Positions 53,501 through 63,835 of a stretch of DNA of 64,000 nt are shown piece after piece. The first letter of the stretch is position 1. Each line of letters begins with the position of its first letter. The notes under the pieces were generated by a model. It was not told the DNA's origin. It was given only the letters and a program-made list of their open reading frames with translations, and did not search any database. The stretch is from Cutaneotrichosporon cavernicola (taxonomy: Eukaryota; Basidiomycota; Tremellomycetes; Trichosporonales; Trichosporonaceae). The stretch spans positions 2,046,001 through 2,110,000 of the forward strand of contig NC_083393.1 of the NCBI RefSeq assembly GCF_030864355.1. The letters are read 5' to 3'. The translations under genes and the position numbers were made by a program.

Positions 53501-54926
53501 CAAGCCAGCTGAACCCGCTAAGGCTCCCTTCTCGTTTGGTGCACCTCCTGCTCCTGCTGTGGACAAGCCGGTTGAGGCTCCCAAGCCATTTAGTTTCGGC
53601 GCCCCGTCCGCTGCTCCTTCTGACAAGCCGGCTGAGCCTACCAAGGCTGCCTTCAGCTTCGGCACACCTTCTGCTGCTTCTGCGGACAAGCCTGTCGAGC
53701 ATGCTAAAGCTCCGTTCTCGTTCGGTGCGCCGGCGGCTCCTGCTGCGGACAAGCCTGCCGAGAGCAAGGCTCCCTTCTCCTTCGGCTCGAACAGCTCGAC
53801 GCCGGCGCCCACCGACAAGGCGGCAGAGGCCCCTAAGCCGTTCTCTTTCGGCGCTCCTTCCGCACCTGCCACTGCAGCCGCAGCCAACGGCGACAAGCCG
53901 CCATTCTCCTTTGGCGCTCAGTCTTCGGCGCCTACCGCTGGCTCTGGCTTCGGCAACACCGGCACGTCTGGGAGCACCAGCTTCTCCTTCGGCGGCGAGA
54001 AGAAGGCCGACGCACCCGCCACGTCAGCCTCCACCTTCTCGTTCGGCAACAACTCCGCACCCACTCCGAGCTCCGGCTTCGGTGCCCTCAAGACGAACGG
54101 CGACGCGGCTAAGCCCTTCGGTTTCGGGAACACGACGAGCACACCAGCCCCGTCGTCTGGATTCAACTTTGGCTCCAACTCAACCGCTGCGTCTACTGGC
54201 TTCGGCTCCAACTCGAACACGTCTGCTCCTACCGGCTTTGGTGCGCCCGTGACCTCACCGACAACGACGGTGAGCAGCACTGGCTTTGGCGTGACTTCGC
54301 CCACGGCTGGCTTCGGTACCGGCTCTGGCTTCGGCTCCGCGTCGAGCTCAGCCACCAACTCGGCCAACAAGCCAAACTTCTCCTTCGGGAGCTCGTCTGC
54401 GGCGCCCGCTACGGGTGGGTTCGGCAGCACGCCAGCTGCTGGTACTGGCTTCGGCTCGACCCCAGCCCCTTCCACCGGCTTTGGCGCTCCTGCCCCTGCT
54501 TCTGGTGGCTTCAACTTTGGCTCCAACACGGCCAACGCGGCCAGCACCTCCAGACCAGGCTCCGCTTCGGCCGCGCCCTTCGGCTTCGGCACAACGTCGG
54601 GCGCATCCACGCCGACCGGCACGTCTCCAGGCTTCCAGTTCGGTGCGCCTGCGAGCGCAGCCAGCTCAGCAAGCGCACCCTTCCAGTTCGGCGCGAGCTC
54701 CACGCCAACCGCACCTGGCTTTGGCGCGTCCAACACTGCGCCTGGCTCGACGTTTGCCTTTGGAGCACCCGCGGCAGGCGGTGCCCGCTTCGGCTCACCC
54801 GCACCAGGGGGGCAAACAGGGGGAGCAACCCCAGACGGCTTCAGCATGGGCGTTGGGGCTGAGACGCCCGGCTCGCCTGGCGGCAGGAAAATCAAGCCCC
54901 TCCGCCGAGGTGCAGTGAAGCGCTAG
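50595..54926 (+). CDS. NUP1: FG nucleoporin of the NUP1/NUP60/NUP153 type
   Basis: Nuclear-basket nucleoporin with exons 50595-53255 and 53301-54926, 1428 residues. An amphipathic stretch at about 63-80 (GLLSGIKSMFSRPLAWLA) resembles the membrane-binding helix of NUP1, NUP60 and NUP153. A basic Ser/Arg-rich region with many likely nuclear import signals follows. From about 880 to the end it is a field of FG repeats, first PFSFGAP units separated by DKPAE linkers and then GFG and FNFGS units. The C-terminus GGRKIKPLRRGAVKR matches the basic end typical of this subgroup. The 45-nt intron (53256-53300) has GTAAGA, CTGAC and CAG and splits an SFG repeat; retained, it would add 15 residues without a stop. 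The NUP1 symbol marks the subgroup, not proven orthology. Confidence 0.87.
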   Translation: MARNDSSTLSGAVRSPRRSRGLGLPYTREGNGNGALPSAYPQHGLRTSQSMSSLRRSGSNSEGLLSGIKSMFSRPLAWLATPTRPQPRQGPQGTKRDHLSPDPEDPPSPSTRRATKRARRGSDDKRKSPKHIGPYEPTTSTLPPLPATISLSRPRSSLASSASMPYLDPPKSLLGPSSPRASLRPRGSLSRSSRMELSADEFGLSAGTSATPDRRRTLSGAPEGWSPMRDKTPRASLAAPPFAPASGSRGIARSQTLTNVRADASDVSMSSMRVGSGFGTFSGRSRLLPKSSTMRFDSVAEDDDAMSTVSDRNDVFAERAARRAALTPVSSRLSVLPAHSKPAAEPKMIYVPGRGFVKAAEASVPKPAPKNDADRILEALEASRHATSSLLPPQLVGASTRQLRKAIAVPLATSASTSERKGHKAEWLSHGGGISSAISPYGRRRAIDMQAREQRRELRAAESDTDVSDMEVDGSALSVRSTGSLRRRSTRSRSMMSISESEGGGSDMSVSDARSPSPRRSGRRSTRNGKSPAAEEETPKLRRSTRLRTIEETASPSKSAPLPRSKRAKSPVADATPRASRRRKATTPLSEISPEPAVAAAVPIIKETAPSPIASSSYHVRDDSVPRERSSLRAGPTRNRQHQGAASYTSSRATSPGAGGGGRFSAREEDLPDMDELEKLSKQSTANFSGFSMPSFPTFEKKAEAPKEPKENGQLSSRIAVAPQQPATALSLPSSGLKPLGNRIGSTRPRASSPLASSSFIAEPDSPQTKEHVKEASKEPQAPPAGGFFSFSGSAASTPGLTPPIAAGSTSDFFAPPKSPIKSSSLGLGKPSTPPSGGIPNFFGGTTTPTAPPPKAPLFDFGNIKPAETIKAPEKPVEKHSSTAPFSVRDSLETIQGELTVQFGKPRTPVTGTETPQGPLSLAAPSAPSDKPDTTPNAFVFDVNKPADKPADAPKATFSFGAPPAPPADKPAEPAKAPFSFGAPPAPAVDKPVEAPKPFSFGAPSAAPSDKPAEPTKAAFSFGTPSAASADKPVEHAKAPFSFGAPAAPAADKPAESKAPFSFGSNSSTPAPTDKAAEAPKPFSFGAPSAPATAAAANGDKPPFSFGAQSSAPTAGSGFGNTGTSGSTSFSFGGEKKADAPATSASTFSFGNNSAPTPSSGFGALKTNGDAAKPFGFGNTTSTPAPSSGFNFGSNSTAASTGFGSNSNTSAPTGFGAPVTSPTTTVSSTGFGVTSPTAGFGTGSGFGSASSSATNSANKPNFSFGSSSAAPATGGFGSTPAAGTGFGSTPAPSTGFGAPAPASGGFNFGSNTANAASTSRPGSASAAPFGFGTTSGASTPTGTSPGFQFGAPASAASSASAPFQFGASSTPTAPGFGASNTAPGSTFAFGAPAAGGARFGSPAPGGQTGGATPDGFSMGVGAETPGSPGGRKIKPLRRGAVKR
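53430..53930 (+). repeat. Tandem coding repeats: PFSFGAP + DKPAE linker
   Basis: About eight degenerate units of roughly 20 codons, each with a Phe-Gly core and an Asp-Lys-Pro linker, in the nucleoporin gene. The match is clearest in protein and partial in DNA. Confidence 0.75.
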
Positions 54927-56402
54927 GGACACAGACACATCAGATCGTATAGTGACATCGTACTCTGTCAATTGCATGCATCGATTTCGTTGGGTTTCTG
55001 GCAACCGTACATGCGATGGGCTCGCTGGCTAGGGATACAAGTGATATAAAGTTGGGTTCTGGGCGGTCGCTCGTCCCATGTCGATTACAGAGGTGTCGCC
55101 AATAGGGACCGATCCTGCCACTCTCCCGTAATAAGTGCGCGAGGAGAGGTTCTAAACCCAAAAATTGCTGTTGGAGTCACAAGCCCCTCGGCGGCATCTT
55201 TCCCTGTCGCGGGTCCGCCGACGAGGACTGGGAGGAGGGGGAGGACGAGAAAAGCGGAGGAGACGGAGGAGGCGGGAGCCGGGGGTCAGCGGAGGGGGAG
55301 AGCAGAGGCCGGGAGAACGGCCTACTGCCAGGCCAGGATTGCTACAGTATTGAACGGCGTTCGAGTGATGGGGTAGCGTTGGTTTGGATCTGATGAGATC
55401 AGATCAATGTCGTATTCAGCGCCATCCACTACGTGGGCCATCCGCGCACCTTGTGTCTCGGACTGGAGTTTTCAGGAGTGATCACTGAGTCTTCTGCTGG
55501 AGATTGTGCATGACCCGCCTGTCTTGGCTTTGAAGTGCATGCCGTGGCGCCGATGGAGAGTCGAGGTCCGTCGCTCAACCTCTAGTGGTTTGCGACCTTG
55601 GATGAGAACATGGCGGAAAAGGCCGATCATGAACGGGCTCCAACATACACCAAAGGGTAATTGAGAAATAAGACGGTCGCCTCGGGTTGACGGCGAGTCG
55701 TCGGCCTGGGCTGAACGTTACTACAAGGAAAGGAGGTCCGTCCTGCCAAAACGGAATGAATGGCAACAGATTTCTGGCATGGGTCAAACACATGTGCTCC
55801 ACTAGCCACCAGATCTCGGTTGCGGGGAGAGATTTAAGGCAACCCATGTCTCGGCCTTGTAAATACTGCCCACTGAGTTGAACGTCCTTGAGATGACGAG
55901 AGCGTGAGCAAGGTCACCATTGCCGCGCATCAGCCGAGTCTACACCTCCCCCCCAGCGGAAGCAAGCCAGCCCCATCCATCAGCCCCTCAGAAGCTGCAT
56001 GTCTACACACGGTGAAGCTGTGGATCTGCGGGTTTGGGGCGAATGAGGCATTCACCGAGTCGGGCTGGGCTCCCGGACACACGAGTGTAGATTCGAGTGG
56101 AACCACCGCATCTGGTGGGATTAGAGAGTTTCAGGAGTTTTTGAGACATGTGGCTAACTACCAGTTGAAGGTTGAAAACTGGTCCAAAGTTGTGAAAATG
56201 GGCTCGCCGTTGTCGCCACGCGTATGCTCAGAGGCCCGAAGGCTGCGACCCATTCGCTGTATATTTCCCCGATACTTTTATGTGATCCCGACTGACATTC
56301 ATCACCCAGTTGAGGTCGCATCGACGCGCATGGCTTCGGTACTGGCATGTTAGATTGTCTCTGGCCGCCTGGCCGAGTGCCGGGATTGCATCCGTCCGGA
56401 AT

Positions 56403-56444
<42 letters not shown>

Positions 56445-56975
56445 TGTATGAGTGTCAGCAGTGAACTCCTTTGAGAGAGGTCACGGAGGTCCCAGGATTT
56501 TGGAGAGAGGTGGCCACGACATGGGGTTGCAGGATTGCCGTACAGTGTCTCAACTGCGAGATCGCATTGTTCATCGGATGACATCGAGTCGCTTTGCTTC
56601 TGAAGAATATAACATAACCCCTCCATCCCTTGCGGAAGTTCAATGACTAACGGGATCCAAGGGTTGCTGGACAAGTTCTTGTGTACCGCCAAGTCGGCCT
56701 CTGCCTCTTGGTGCCCCAACCTCACGGACCTTGTCCAAGATGGTGCACGCCTGGGCGCCGCCATCCTTTCCTGCTCATCTCGACGGCCAGTTGGTGCAAC
56801 TGCACAGGATAGTTGCTTCGCATCAGCACTGTTGGTGTCCACCCGTCAGCCCCATCCACACGTCGATGGTCGATTGTACTCAGGACAGCACGTGCACTAG
56901 TCAAAGACGGAAGGCCACGCCAGAATATACCCGCCACGCAACTCCATTCGAGCATTCGTAACAAATCACATGCAT
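54927..56975. other. Intergenic region with CT microsatellite
   Basis: About 2 kb between the convergent nucleoporin and Ima1 genes. It holds a CT dinucleotide run (56406-56442) and several ORFs under 150 codons without family features. No gene is supported. Confidence 0.45.
56406..56442. repeat. CT dinucleotide microsatellite
   Basis: About 18 uninterrupted CT units. Confidence 0.93.
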
Positions 56976-58823
56976 CTATGCTAGCAGAAGCGCCGCGTCG
57001 GCCACCGCCCACACCACACACTCGATCGCTGGTGCCTGCTCTCTCAGTGCTTCGGGTAGAGGCACCAGGTGGGGAGAGAGGAGGACCGAAGCGCGTACAC
57101 CAGCATCCACGGCGAGGAGGGCGAGCGACCACGAGCGAGAGGGAAGTGCGGCGCCAAGGGTGATGGTCGACACGGCCACTTCCAGACCGAGCAGGGCCTT
57201 AAGAGCACTATCCGCCCTTAGCCGGATGAGAACCGCAACGAGCGCAGCTACGCGTAGAGCGACGAGTGCGGCCCTCGCAACCCATAACGGACGCAACACG
57301 TCTCGCGGAGCAGCCGGCTGAGGTATTGCGAAGACGCCGTGGCTATCCTTGGGAACAAGTTTTCGTTGCTCGCCCCACCTGCTCCGTTCCCAGGCGCTTT
57401 GTGGTCGCTCACGTACTGGTTCACCACCCAGACCCCACGTGGCGAGTAGCGCCTCAAGACCAGTTTCGTTCGACTCGGCCGGCGCGAACATCCGCTGCGT
57501 GCCAACGCCAAAGCCGTCCCAGTCGCTGTGTGTCGGCTCCCAGTCCATTGGTTCGTCAGGTTGTTCAGGTAACGCTAGAGACGGCTGTCCGAAGACCGCA
57601 GATTGGCGCGTAGGCTGAGGCGGTTCTGGTTTAGATGAGGGGCCAGCTTTGGAATGGGAGGAGTGGTTGGGAGGTTGGGAGGGCTGCGGACGCGTCTCGA
57701 CATGGACCGGCCGCACGAGCGTGAGCTGGATACGCGACGCGTCGCGCCGACGCGTCAGGGCCGCAATGACCATCTGTTGTTAGCTTAGAGTATCGTGGAT
57801 AGCCCACGGTGATGTCCAGGGCGCCGGCGGCCGTGATCCACCTCGCTGGAAAGCCAAAGACTAGACCGACAACGACAGCGATGCGCAGGAGATAGAGAGT
57901 GAGCATGATGCCCACCCATGCGCGTCTACCTTGGGCAGGGTGCCCTTCACGTGCGGCGCGCAGCCAAGTCGGGTCCCACACGGCCCAGAGGATAGCGGCG
58001 ACGCGTATTGCGAGCACGGCGGGCGCGTTGTCCTGGACTATGCGATACAGCGTCTCGGGAGCGGCCCGCGCTGGCGTTAGTTCGGCATAAAGGAGACTCA
58101 CCGCACAGCCCAATACCCATGGCGGTGAAAATGTCCAGCGCCCAAGCTACACTGCGGGCGCGCCAGACGCCTATGTCGACCCAACTTAGGCCAGTCTGGC
58201 GAGGCGTGTCGACACCACGTTTCAGTGCGCTCCCGAACGCCTCGGCCTGTGCGCGCTGATCGGCGCGCTTCAGCCCCGCGTCGACGCCTGGTTGACACGA
58301 AGCACAAACTGGCGGGTAGCGCTGGTACAGCGATGTGCGGTAGGCGTCCAAGCTGGCTAGTCTTTCGGAATACGCCGGATCCTATTGTCAGCTCGGCTAT
58401 TCCGCAGCTGGAGAACGTACGCTCTCATCTGGAAGGTATGTCGCAAGGAGATTGATGACGAGTGTCTGGTTCGCTTGGCAGGTATGACAGAAGGGCGAGG
58501 ACGCCGAGGACGCGGTCGGTAGACGCGCCGGGGAGGGGTGTGCTGGGTGTCAGTTATCGCGGTCGAGGTCGCAGCGAGGTGACGCTAGGTGACGGAGCGG
58601 AAGTAGCCCTTGATAGGATTGACTAACCTCGCCGAGCAAAGTTGGCCTCGTTCATCGCGCTATCGCGCATGGCGGGGTGGTCGCCGTCGATGCGTCCGGC
58701 GCGGTCTCTCCCGTTCCAGCACCCACACGTGGGACACGACCATGCTTGAGGTCCTCGCGATGCAGGGCCCACAGCTAATTGGCAGAAGTAGCACTGTTCC
58801 GGGGCTGCAGCAAACAGCCCCAT
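56976..58823 (-). CDS. IMA1: Ima1-like inner nuclear membrane protein (NET5/Samp1 family)
   Basis: Integral inner nuclear membrane protein; S. pombe Ima1 and animal Samp1/TMEM201 belong here. Five exons: complement(56976..57773), (57808..58070), (58102..58381), (58421..58542) and (58628..58823), giving 552 residues. The N-terminal zinc-finger region is complete: Cys11/Cys14 and Cys30/Cys33 (CYFC…CPTC), Cys84/Cys87 (SPFCHTCQANQTL) and Cys132/Cys135 (RYPPVCASCQPGV). The family phrases HPAMRDSAMNEANFARR and LVINLLATYLPDE are present. Hydrophobic segments follow in exons 3 and 4 (AVLAIRVAAILWAVW, IMLTLYLLRIAVVVGLVFG) and in exon 5 (VARAALVALRVAALVAVLI and later). The zinc motif is only joined when exons 1 to 3 are spliced. 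It is divergent from COX16 with about 150 bp between starts. Confidence 0.88.
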
Positions 58824-58976
58824 GTCTGGTAATGGATGTTGTGTTTGTTCGAGTTGGGTGGCGAGTGGGGATGACAGGGCGGCAAATTCAGATTCCGTCC
58901 AGCATTGGCTTGAACGTTTGGAATCGTCCACTCCACCATCGTCTCTACATCTACATCTTTGCAACCAGCACTCGCC

Positions 58977-59686
58977 ATGGCCGTGTTCTCGTCAAAGTCG
59001 CGGAGCCATAACCCGCTACTATCGGCTGTGCGGCGCCGGCCGTTTGCCTTTTTCGGACTCCCCTTCCTCTCCCTTGTCGTCATTAGCTCATTCGCGCTCA
59101 AGACCTTTACTAGCACGCGGTACGAGCTCAATGATCAGAAGGTGTCGGCTGTTAGCAAGGAGGACGAGTTGGGTATGAACAAGGACCGGAAGAAGGTTGA
59201 TCTCCGCGAGGAGTACTATGTGAGTGCGGAGTTGTAGGGGAAGAGGTTTGAGCGAGGTGATGCGGAAAGGGAGCATACGTGAACTGCATGTGACGGCCCC
59301 CTACTGGTGCCAAGTGACAGGCCAAGTCCTCGGCGCGGACGGGCCAGAAACCGCGGCACTCATTGGCGGAGATCAGCTGCAATACCTCAGGTCCGCTGAG
59401 CACTCACTAACAGCAGCGCCTCCAAGGCCTCGGCGATGACGCAGACCTCTCAGGATCGACCACGCCATCGCAGCTCGCGGCCACCGACGCAGCGCCGACG
59501 AAGACAGAAGCGGCGCTTGCCGAGCGCAAAAAGAAGAAGAAGAAGAACTTCTTCGACACGACAAGCCAGGACGACTACGAGCCTGTCCGTGTACCCCGTC
59601 CCGCCGGCATGCCGGAGTGGGGTGCCATGCCGTCGGGTGAGGACGCGCCTGTCAAGGGTGCACGGCCGGAGGACCGATGGGTGTGA
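58977..59686 (+). CDS. COX16: Cytochrome c oxidase assembly protein COX16
   Basis: Inner mitochondrial membrane assembly factor for complex IV. Exons 58977-59219 and 59417-59686 give 170 residues. The family block is clear: NPLLSAVRRRPFAFFGLPFL, one membrane helix at about 25-42, then FTSTRYELNDQKV and KDRKKVDLREEYYRL. The C-terminal half is Lys-rich (KKKKKKNFF) and ends MPEWGAMPSGEDAP…EDRWV. The 197-nt intron ends in a tandem CAGCAG acceptor. Using the first CAG (exon from 59414) would add one Gln; the second gives the EYYRL family match. It is convergent with OMA1. Confidence 0.92.
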
Positions 59687-59999
59687 GCGCGAGCGGCGGC
59701 GCAGTTGCAACCCCACACGGATCGCATTAAGTCATAAACAGCATTGCATTGCATGTAGTATTACCACTCTGCTCGCGGCGCTAGACTCCGCAACGTGCGC
59801 GATGGTTGCTGGTCGGCATATCGGAGCGTATCTCACTGGCGTGATGATCACTCAGCACCATCACCATCACCATCACCATCACCATCACCAGAGGTTTCAT
59901 TCAGTGTTGCGACAGAGACTACCATTGCGTCTCTGCCTGGACCCAGGCCATACAAGTATTCATGATTTCTAGACAACGTATATCAACATTCTTAGTTCG
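59687..59999. terminator. Convergent 3' region with CATCAC repeat
   Basis: 313 bp between the COX16 and OMA1 stop codons. It includes a CACCAT hexanucleotide run at about 59856-59890 (about six units). It should contain both polyadenylation regions; no gene was seen. Confidence 0.4.
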
Positions 60000-61702
60000 T
60001 TACACCTCGCGTTCGGGTTCGAGTTCAGGTTCGGGTTCCGGCTCCGGCAGCTCTGGCGCGACGACAAACTCGACCCGTGGCTGAATTTTGGCGACGACCG
60101 CGCCGATGAGAACCTCGTCGGACGCGAGGTGGTGTGGTGCCGCGTTCCTGGCCTTCTGCTCCGCGATGATCTTCTCGATCGTGGCGCGCTGCGGCGCCCG
60201 CGCCGCCTGCCACAGCCCCATGGCCTTAGGTAGTTGGCTCGCGATCGCCTCCTGCCGGGCCTCTGAGGTGGGATGTGTGCGGAGCAGCTGGAAGCGAGTC
60301 TCGATCGAGCGGCCATAGCCCATCGCCTCGGCGTCGGCCTCAACAGCCGCCATGAGCTCCCACAAGTCGAGCATCGCGCGCGGATGGTATCCCGCCCTCG
60401 CCATGATCTCGAGCCCGACGCTGTCGGCTTCCTCCTCAATTTTGCGCGAGTATGCGCGTTCCGCCACCACGTCGTTCAGCCAGTTGAGGAACATGCCTGC
60501 GCCGTCGGTCACAACTGGGAATGAGATGGTGAACGCGAACGAAATGCCGCGGAGGACGTCAAAGACGACGGCTGCGAGATTGAGGAACTGCCGTCAGCTT
60601 CGATCAGCACACCAGCTCACGCCGAGGTTCTCCACACTGTGTCGTTCAGCGACGTGCGCGATCTCGTGCGAGAGGACTGCGGCGACCATCGAGTCGTCAT
60701 TCGGCGGGAGGACGTCCAGGAGGCCCGTGTACACGAAGATCTCCTTGCTGGGTAGCGCGAATGCGTTGAGCTGCGGCTGCCCGTTAGTTTATCATAGCGA
60801 TCAAACCTCACCAGGTCGATGATGTAGATGTCCCAGTCTGACGCCTTGATGTTATCGCCCTTGAGCGGGTTGCTAGACAGCGGGCGGAACGGCACAAAGT
60901 TACTGTGCGCGACGGCACTCGGCTCGACCTCAATAAGACGGGGGCGGCGGCGGCTCATCCGGTCTTCGTGGTCGTAGATCGCGTCCATAATGTCCTCTCG
61001 CGGCGGCCAGGCCGCGCCGCTAACGACATTATCGTTTTGTTCCTCGAGCGCAGTCACAAGGCGGGTGGCGACGCGCACGACCTGCTGGCTCCGAGGGTCG
61101 TCAGAGGAGAGAACTAGCGGGCCATCGTGTGCCAACACCTCCTTATGCTTCCTGTAGCTCCACGCCAACTCCTCATTCTCGGACATGAGGAGCAGCCGCC
61201 AGCGCCCGGTCCGCGGTGACTGGTCCAGCCCGAGCGCGACGACGATGCAGAACGCGAAGATCTGGCGTCAGCTTAAACTCCGACGGAAAGAGCTGACTCA
61301 CTGGAATCTGGATGAGGAGCCACGACGTTCGCTTGTACTTGCGCCACAACCTGAAGTTAGCCGACCCGGGGGGGGGCCCTACTTGTATCGCCACACGAAG
61401 GGGAGGGCGAGGAGGGAGAAGCGCGTCACGCCGAGTAACGTAGACTTGAGCGCGGGCATCGAGAGGAAGATGATGTCGCAGCGTTGTGGGGACGCGCGAA
61501 GGGTGCGCGCCCCGGTGAGGGTCGATGGGACGAGGTGGCGGCGGAGGGGTGGATGGAGTGGCGCGCGCGGGCTGGTCGGCGGCAATGACGGCCGTGTGTG
61601 GATAGTACGGAGCGAGAGTGTGAGCGATATCGGGCGCTGATAAAGCAATGGCGAGAGGAGTGCTCGCCGCTGCCAGCCCCAGCGGAGCGGCGGCGGAGGC
61701 AT
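60000..61702 (-). CDS. OMA1: Mitochondrial M48 metalloprotease OMA1
   Basis: Zinc metallopeptidase of the inner mitochondrial membrane that acts in protein quality control and stress-induced processing. Five exons: complement(60000..60587), (60621..60776), (60812..61261), (61302..61350) and (61383..61702), giving 520 residues. The N-terminus (MPPPPLRWGWQRRALL) is basic and acid-free, as in a targeting peptide. A membrane helix lies at about 124-135 or slightly longer (IFAFCIVVALGL). The catalytic HEIAH is at about 310-314 in SHEIAHVAERHSVENLG. EEEADSVGLEIM, about 65 residues later, supplies the usual third ligand region. The tail is a Pro-Glu repeat (ELPEPEPEPELEPE). Active-site residues are intact. 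The first intron begins GTAGGG followed by a C/G-rich run, a weaker donor than the others. Confidence 0.92.
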
Positions 61703-62104
61703 GGTGGGCGATGCGGTTGTATTGAGATTGGATGGCGTTACTCACTCAGGTGATCTGCGCGATCGATCAGTTATCCACTCAATTCCGTGAGTCACCATCG
61801 CCCAGGCACACACTTGGTTCCGAACGTCTTGGAGCACCGACACGCCGTGTCAAACTCTGGCTGAGCAGGAGCAGTGCCAAGCACTCACAGCTCCACGAAA
61901 TATATGGCCAGTTAGACTACAATGCTCCACTGCGCAAGAGGCTACCTCGAGGCACCGCGGAATGATGGCCTTGGCGGCGGTGAGATGTTGTGCCAGGCTG
62001 AACTGATACGCACGGAGCTAGAATTGCGACCCGAGCCAGTCGCAGCCCCCAGCGTCATGACTTCATAACATCTACAACGCGCCAGCTATGTATGTACGTC
62101 TCGC
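61703..62104. promoter_or_regulatory. Spacer between ARP2 3' end and OMA1 5' end
   Basis: 402 bp between tandem minus-strand genes. It holds the ARP2 terminator and the OMA1 promoter. No gene or named motif was recognised. Confidence 0.4.
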
Positions 62105-63786
62105 TTAGTCCCCGCGGCCGAGCTTGTCAAGAGCGCGCACACCCTCCTCCTCCCACTCCTGCTTTGTGACCCAGAACGCCTCCTGGCTCTTCATAATGTC
62201 GGCGAGCACAGCGCCGCCCAGGAAGACCATGTGTTTCCGACGGGGTGGGTCCTCGATGCGGATCTTGAAGTTCTTCAACCGCGACGCGTCGTTGTTGAGC
62301 ACGCGCGTGAGGTACAGCTGCTTCATCTCCTTCTCCAGGCGCGACGGGAAGCCAGGGTACATGCTCGAGCCGCCGGAAAGGACAATGTGCTTGTACAGCT
62401 CAGCACGGGTGTCGAGGGCAGCCTGCTGAATCGTCTGGAAGAGGAGCTCGGCCACACCTGGCTGCTCAACATCGACGAGGTGCGGCTGGAACATGCATTC
62501 GGGGGCCTCGTAACGCTCCGAGCCGACCTTGATCACACGCCCATCTGGCAGCGTGTAGTTCTCGACTAGCACCGTCGTCTCGTCTGCCAGCTTCTTGTCG
62601 AGCTCAAGGTCGTACGACATGAAGCACAGCTTCTCCTTAATCCCGCGCACCGTCTCAAAGTCGGCCGTGCGCTCAAACGCGTACCCGCGCATGAGGAGAA
62701 GCTTGATCAGGTAGCGTGTGACGTCGCGGCCGGCGACGTCGAGACGGCGGGTGAGATGGGGAAGAGAGAAGCCGTCGTACACGGGCACGATGTGGGTCAC
62801 GCCGTCTCCAGAGTCAACGACGACACCGGTCTGGAGACCTGGGGTCAGCGTTGCAAACGTGGCGGGACGGGCTGCGTGAAATGGCACTCCAACGGCACGC
62901 CTGTCTCACTCACCCTGCGCATACAGCGTGAGCACCGCCTGGATCGCAACATAGACCCCGCCAAACTGGTACCGCTCAAACATGACCTCGGCCATCTTCT
63001 GGCGGTTGGCCTTGGGGTTCATGGGCGGCTCGGTGAGGAGGACCTTGCGTCCGCGCGTGTCGACTTTGAGCTTCTCGTAGAACGTGTAGTCCCAGAGGTG
63101 CTCCATGTCGCCCCAGTTCTTGACGATACCGTGCTCCATGGGATGGCTCATCTGTAGGAACGAGCGGTTCTCCGCCGCCTCGTCGCCGATCATCAGGTCC
63201 TTCAGCTGCGAGCTGCCGAGGCGCTCCTCCGCACGTAGGATCGGTCGTCCGACGACAGACGGGAAGACTGGTGTTAGCGGCGATGGATGAACGATAGTAG
63301 GTATAGGTGAACACCCAGATCGGTGAGGTGGAGGTTGGCAGCATCCCCGGGAGGGAAATGGGCAGGCTGTCCGTGGTACATCTCGGCGGCCCAGCGCAGC
63401 ATCTCCGCAGTCCGACAGTGCATCACGCACGGGCCCAGAGACAGCGACGACGTCCAGCACTCGCGCATCCACCCCCACCAATACCCCCACCCCTACCCCC
63501 ACCCCTAGGACTCAAGGCCATGCCTGCGCCCTCTCCCGTGTCCGCCGGCGAGCATCCACACCGTCCCCTGCCTCCGTCTGTTCGGCATGCAGGAACACCA
63601 CGTCGGCGCCGTCGCCGGACCGCTCCAACCACCCTAAACCGCTCCCAATCCTGCGACACCCACCATACTCAGGAAAGTTGCTCCCAGCCCAGCCGCACTT
63701 GACGAACTGACATTAGCTCAGCCACGAGGAGGACGTACGCCGGTACCGTTATCGACGACGATGGGCACTGACGGGTCGGATGCCAT
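62105..63786 (-). CDS. ARP2: Actin-related protein 2 of the Arp2/3 complex
   Basis: Nucleates branched actin filaments as part of the seven-subunit Arp2/3 complex at endocytic patches. Four exons: complement(62105..62838), (62914..63267), (63664..63706) and (63739..63786), giving 392 residues, the normal length for ARP2. The first two tiny exons supply [20 protein letters not shown]. Exon 3 gives [27 protein letters not shown] and [13 protein letters not shown]. Exon 4 has [19 protein letters not shown] and, near the C-terminus, [32 protein letters not shown] and the length separate it from actin and ARP3. Intron 2 is about 396 nt, by far the longest here, and includes a C-rich tract at about 63469-63507. 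Confidence 0.95.
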
Positions 63787-63835
63787 CGTAGCGCGGAGTT
63801 TCGATGGGATAAGATGGGGGCGAGGTTGGTGACGT

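Noticed and set aside
53918..54895. 325-codon minus-strand ORF, Pro/Ala/Lys-rich
   Set aside because: Shadow of the FG-repeat region of the nucleoporin; its regular composition follows from the repeat.
55904..56353. 149-codon plus-strand ORF
   Set aside because: No family feature, no splice partners and composition like the surrounding intergenic DNA.
61185..61640. 151-codon plus-strand ORF
   Set aside because: Antisense to OMA1 exons 1 to 3, which encode a continuous family protein.
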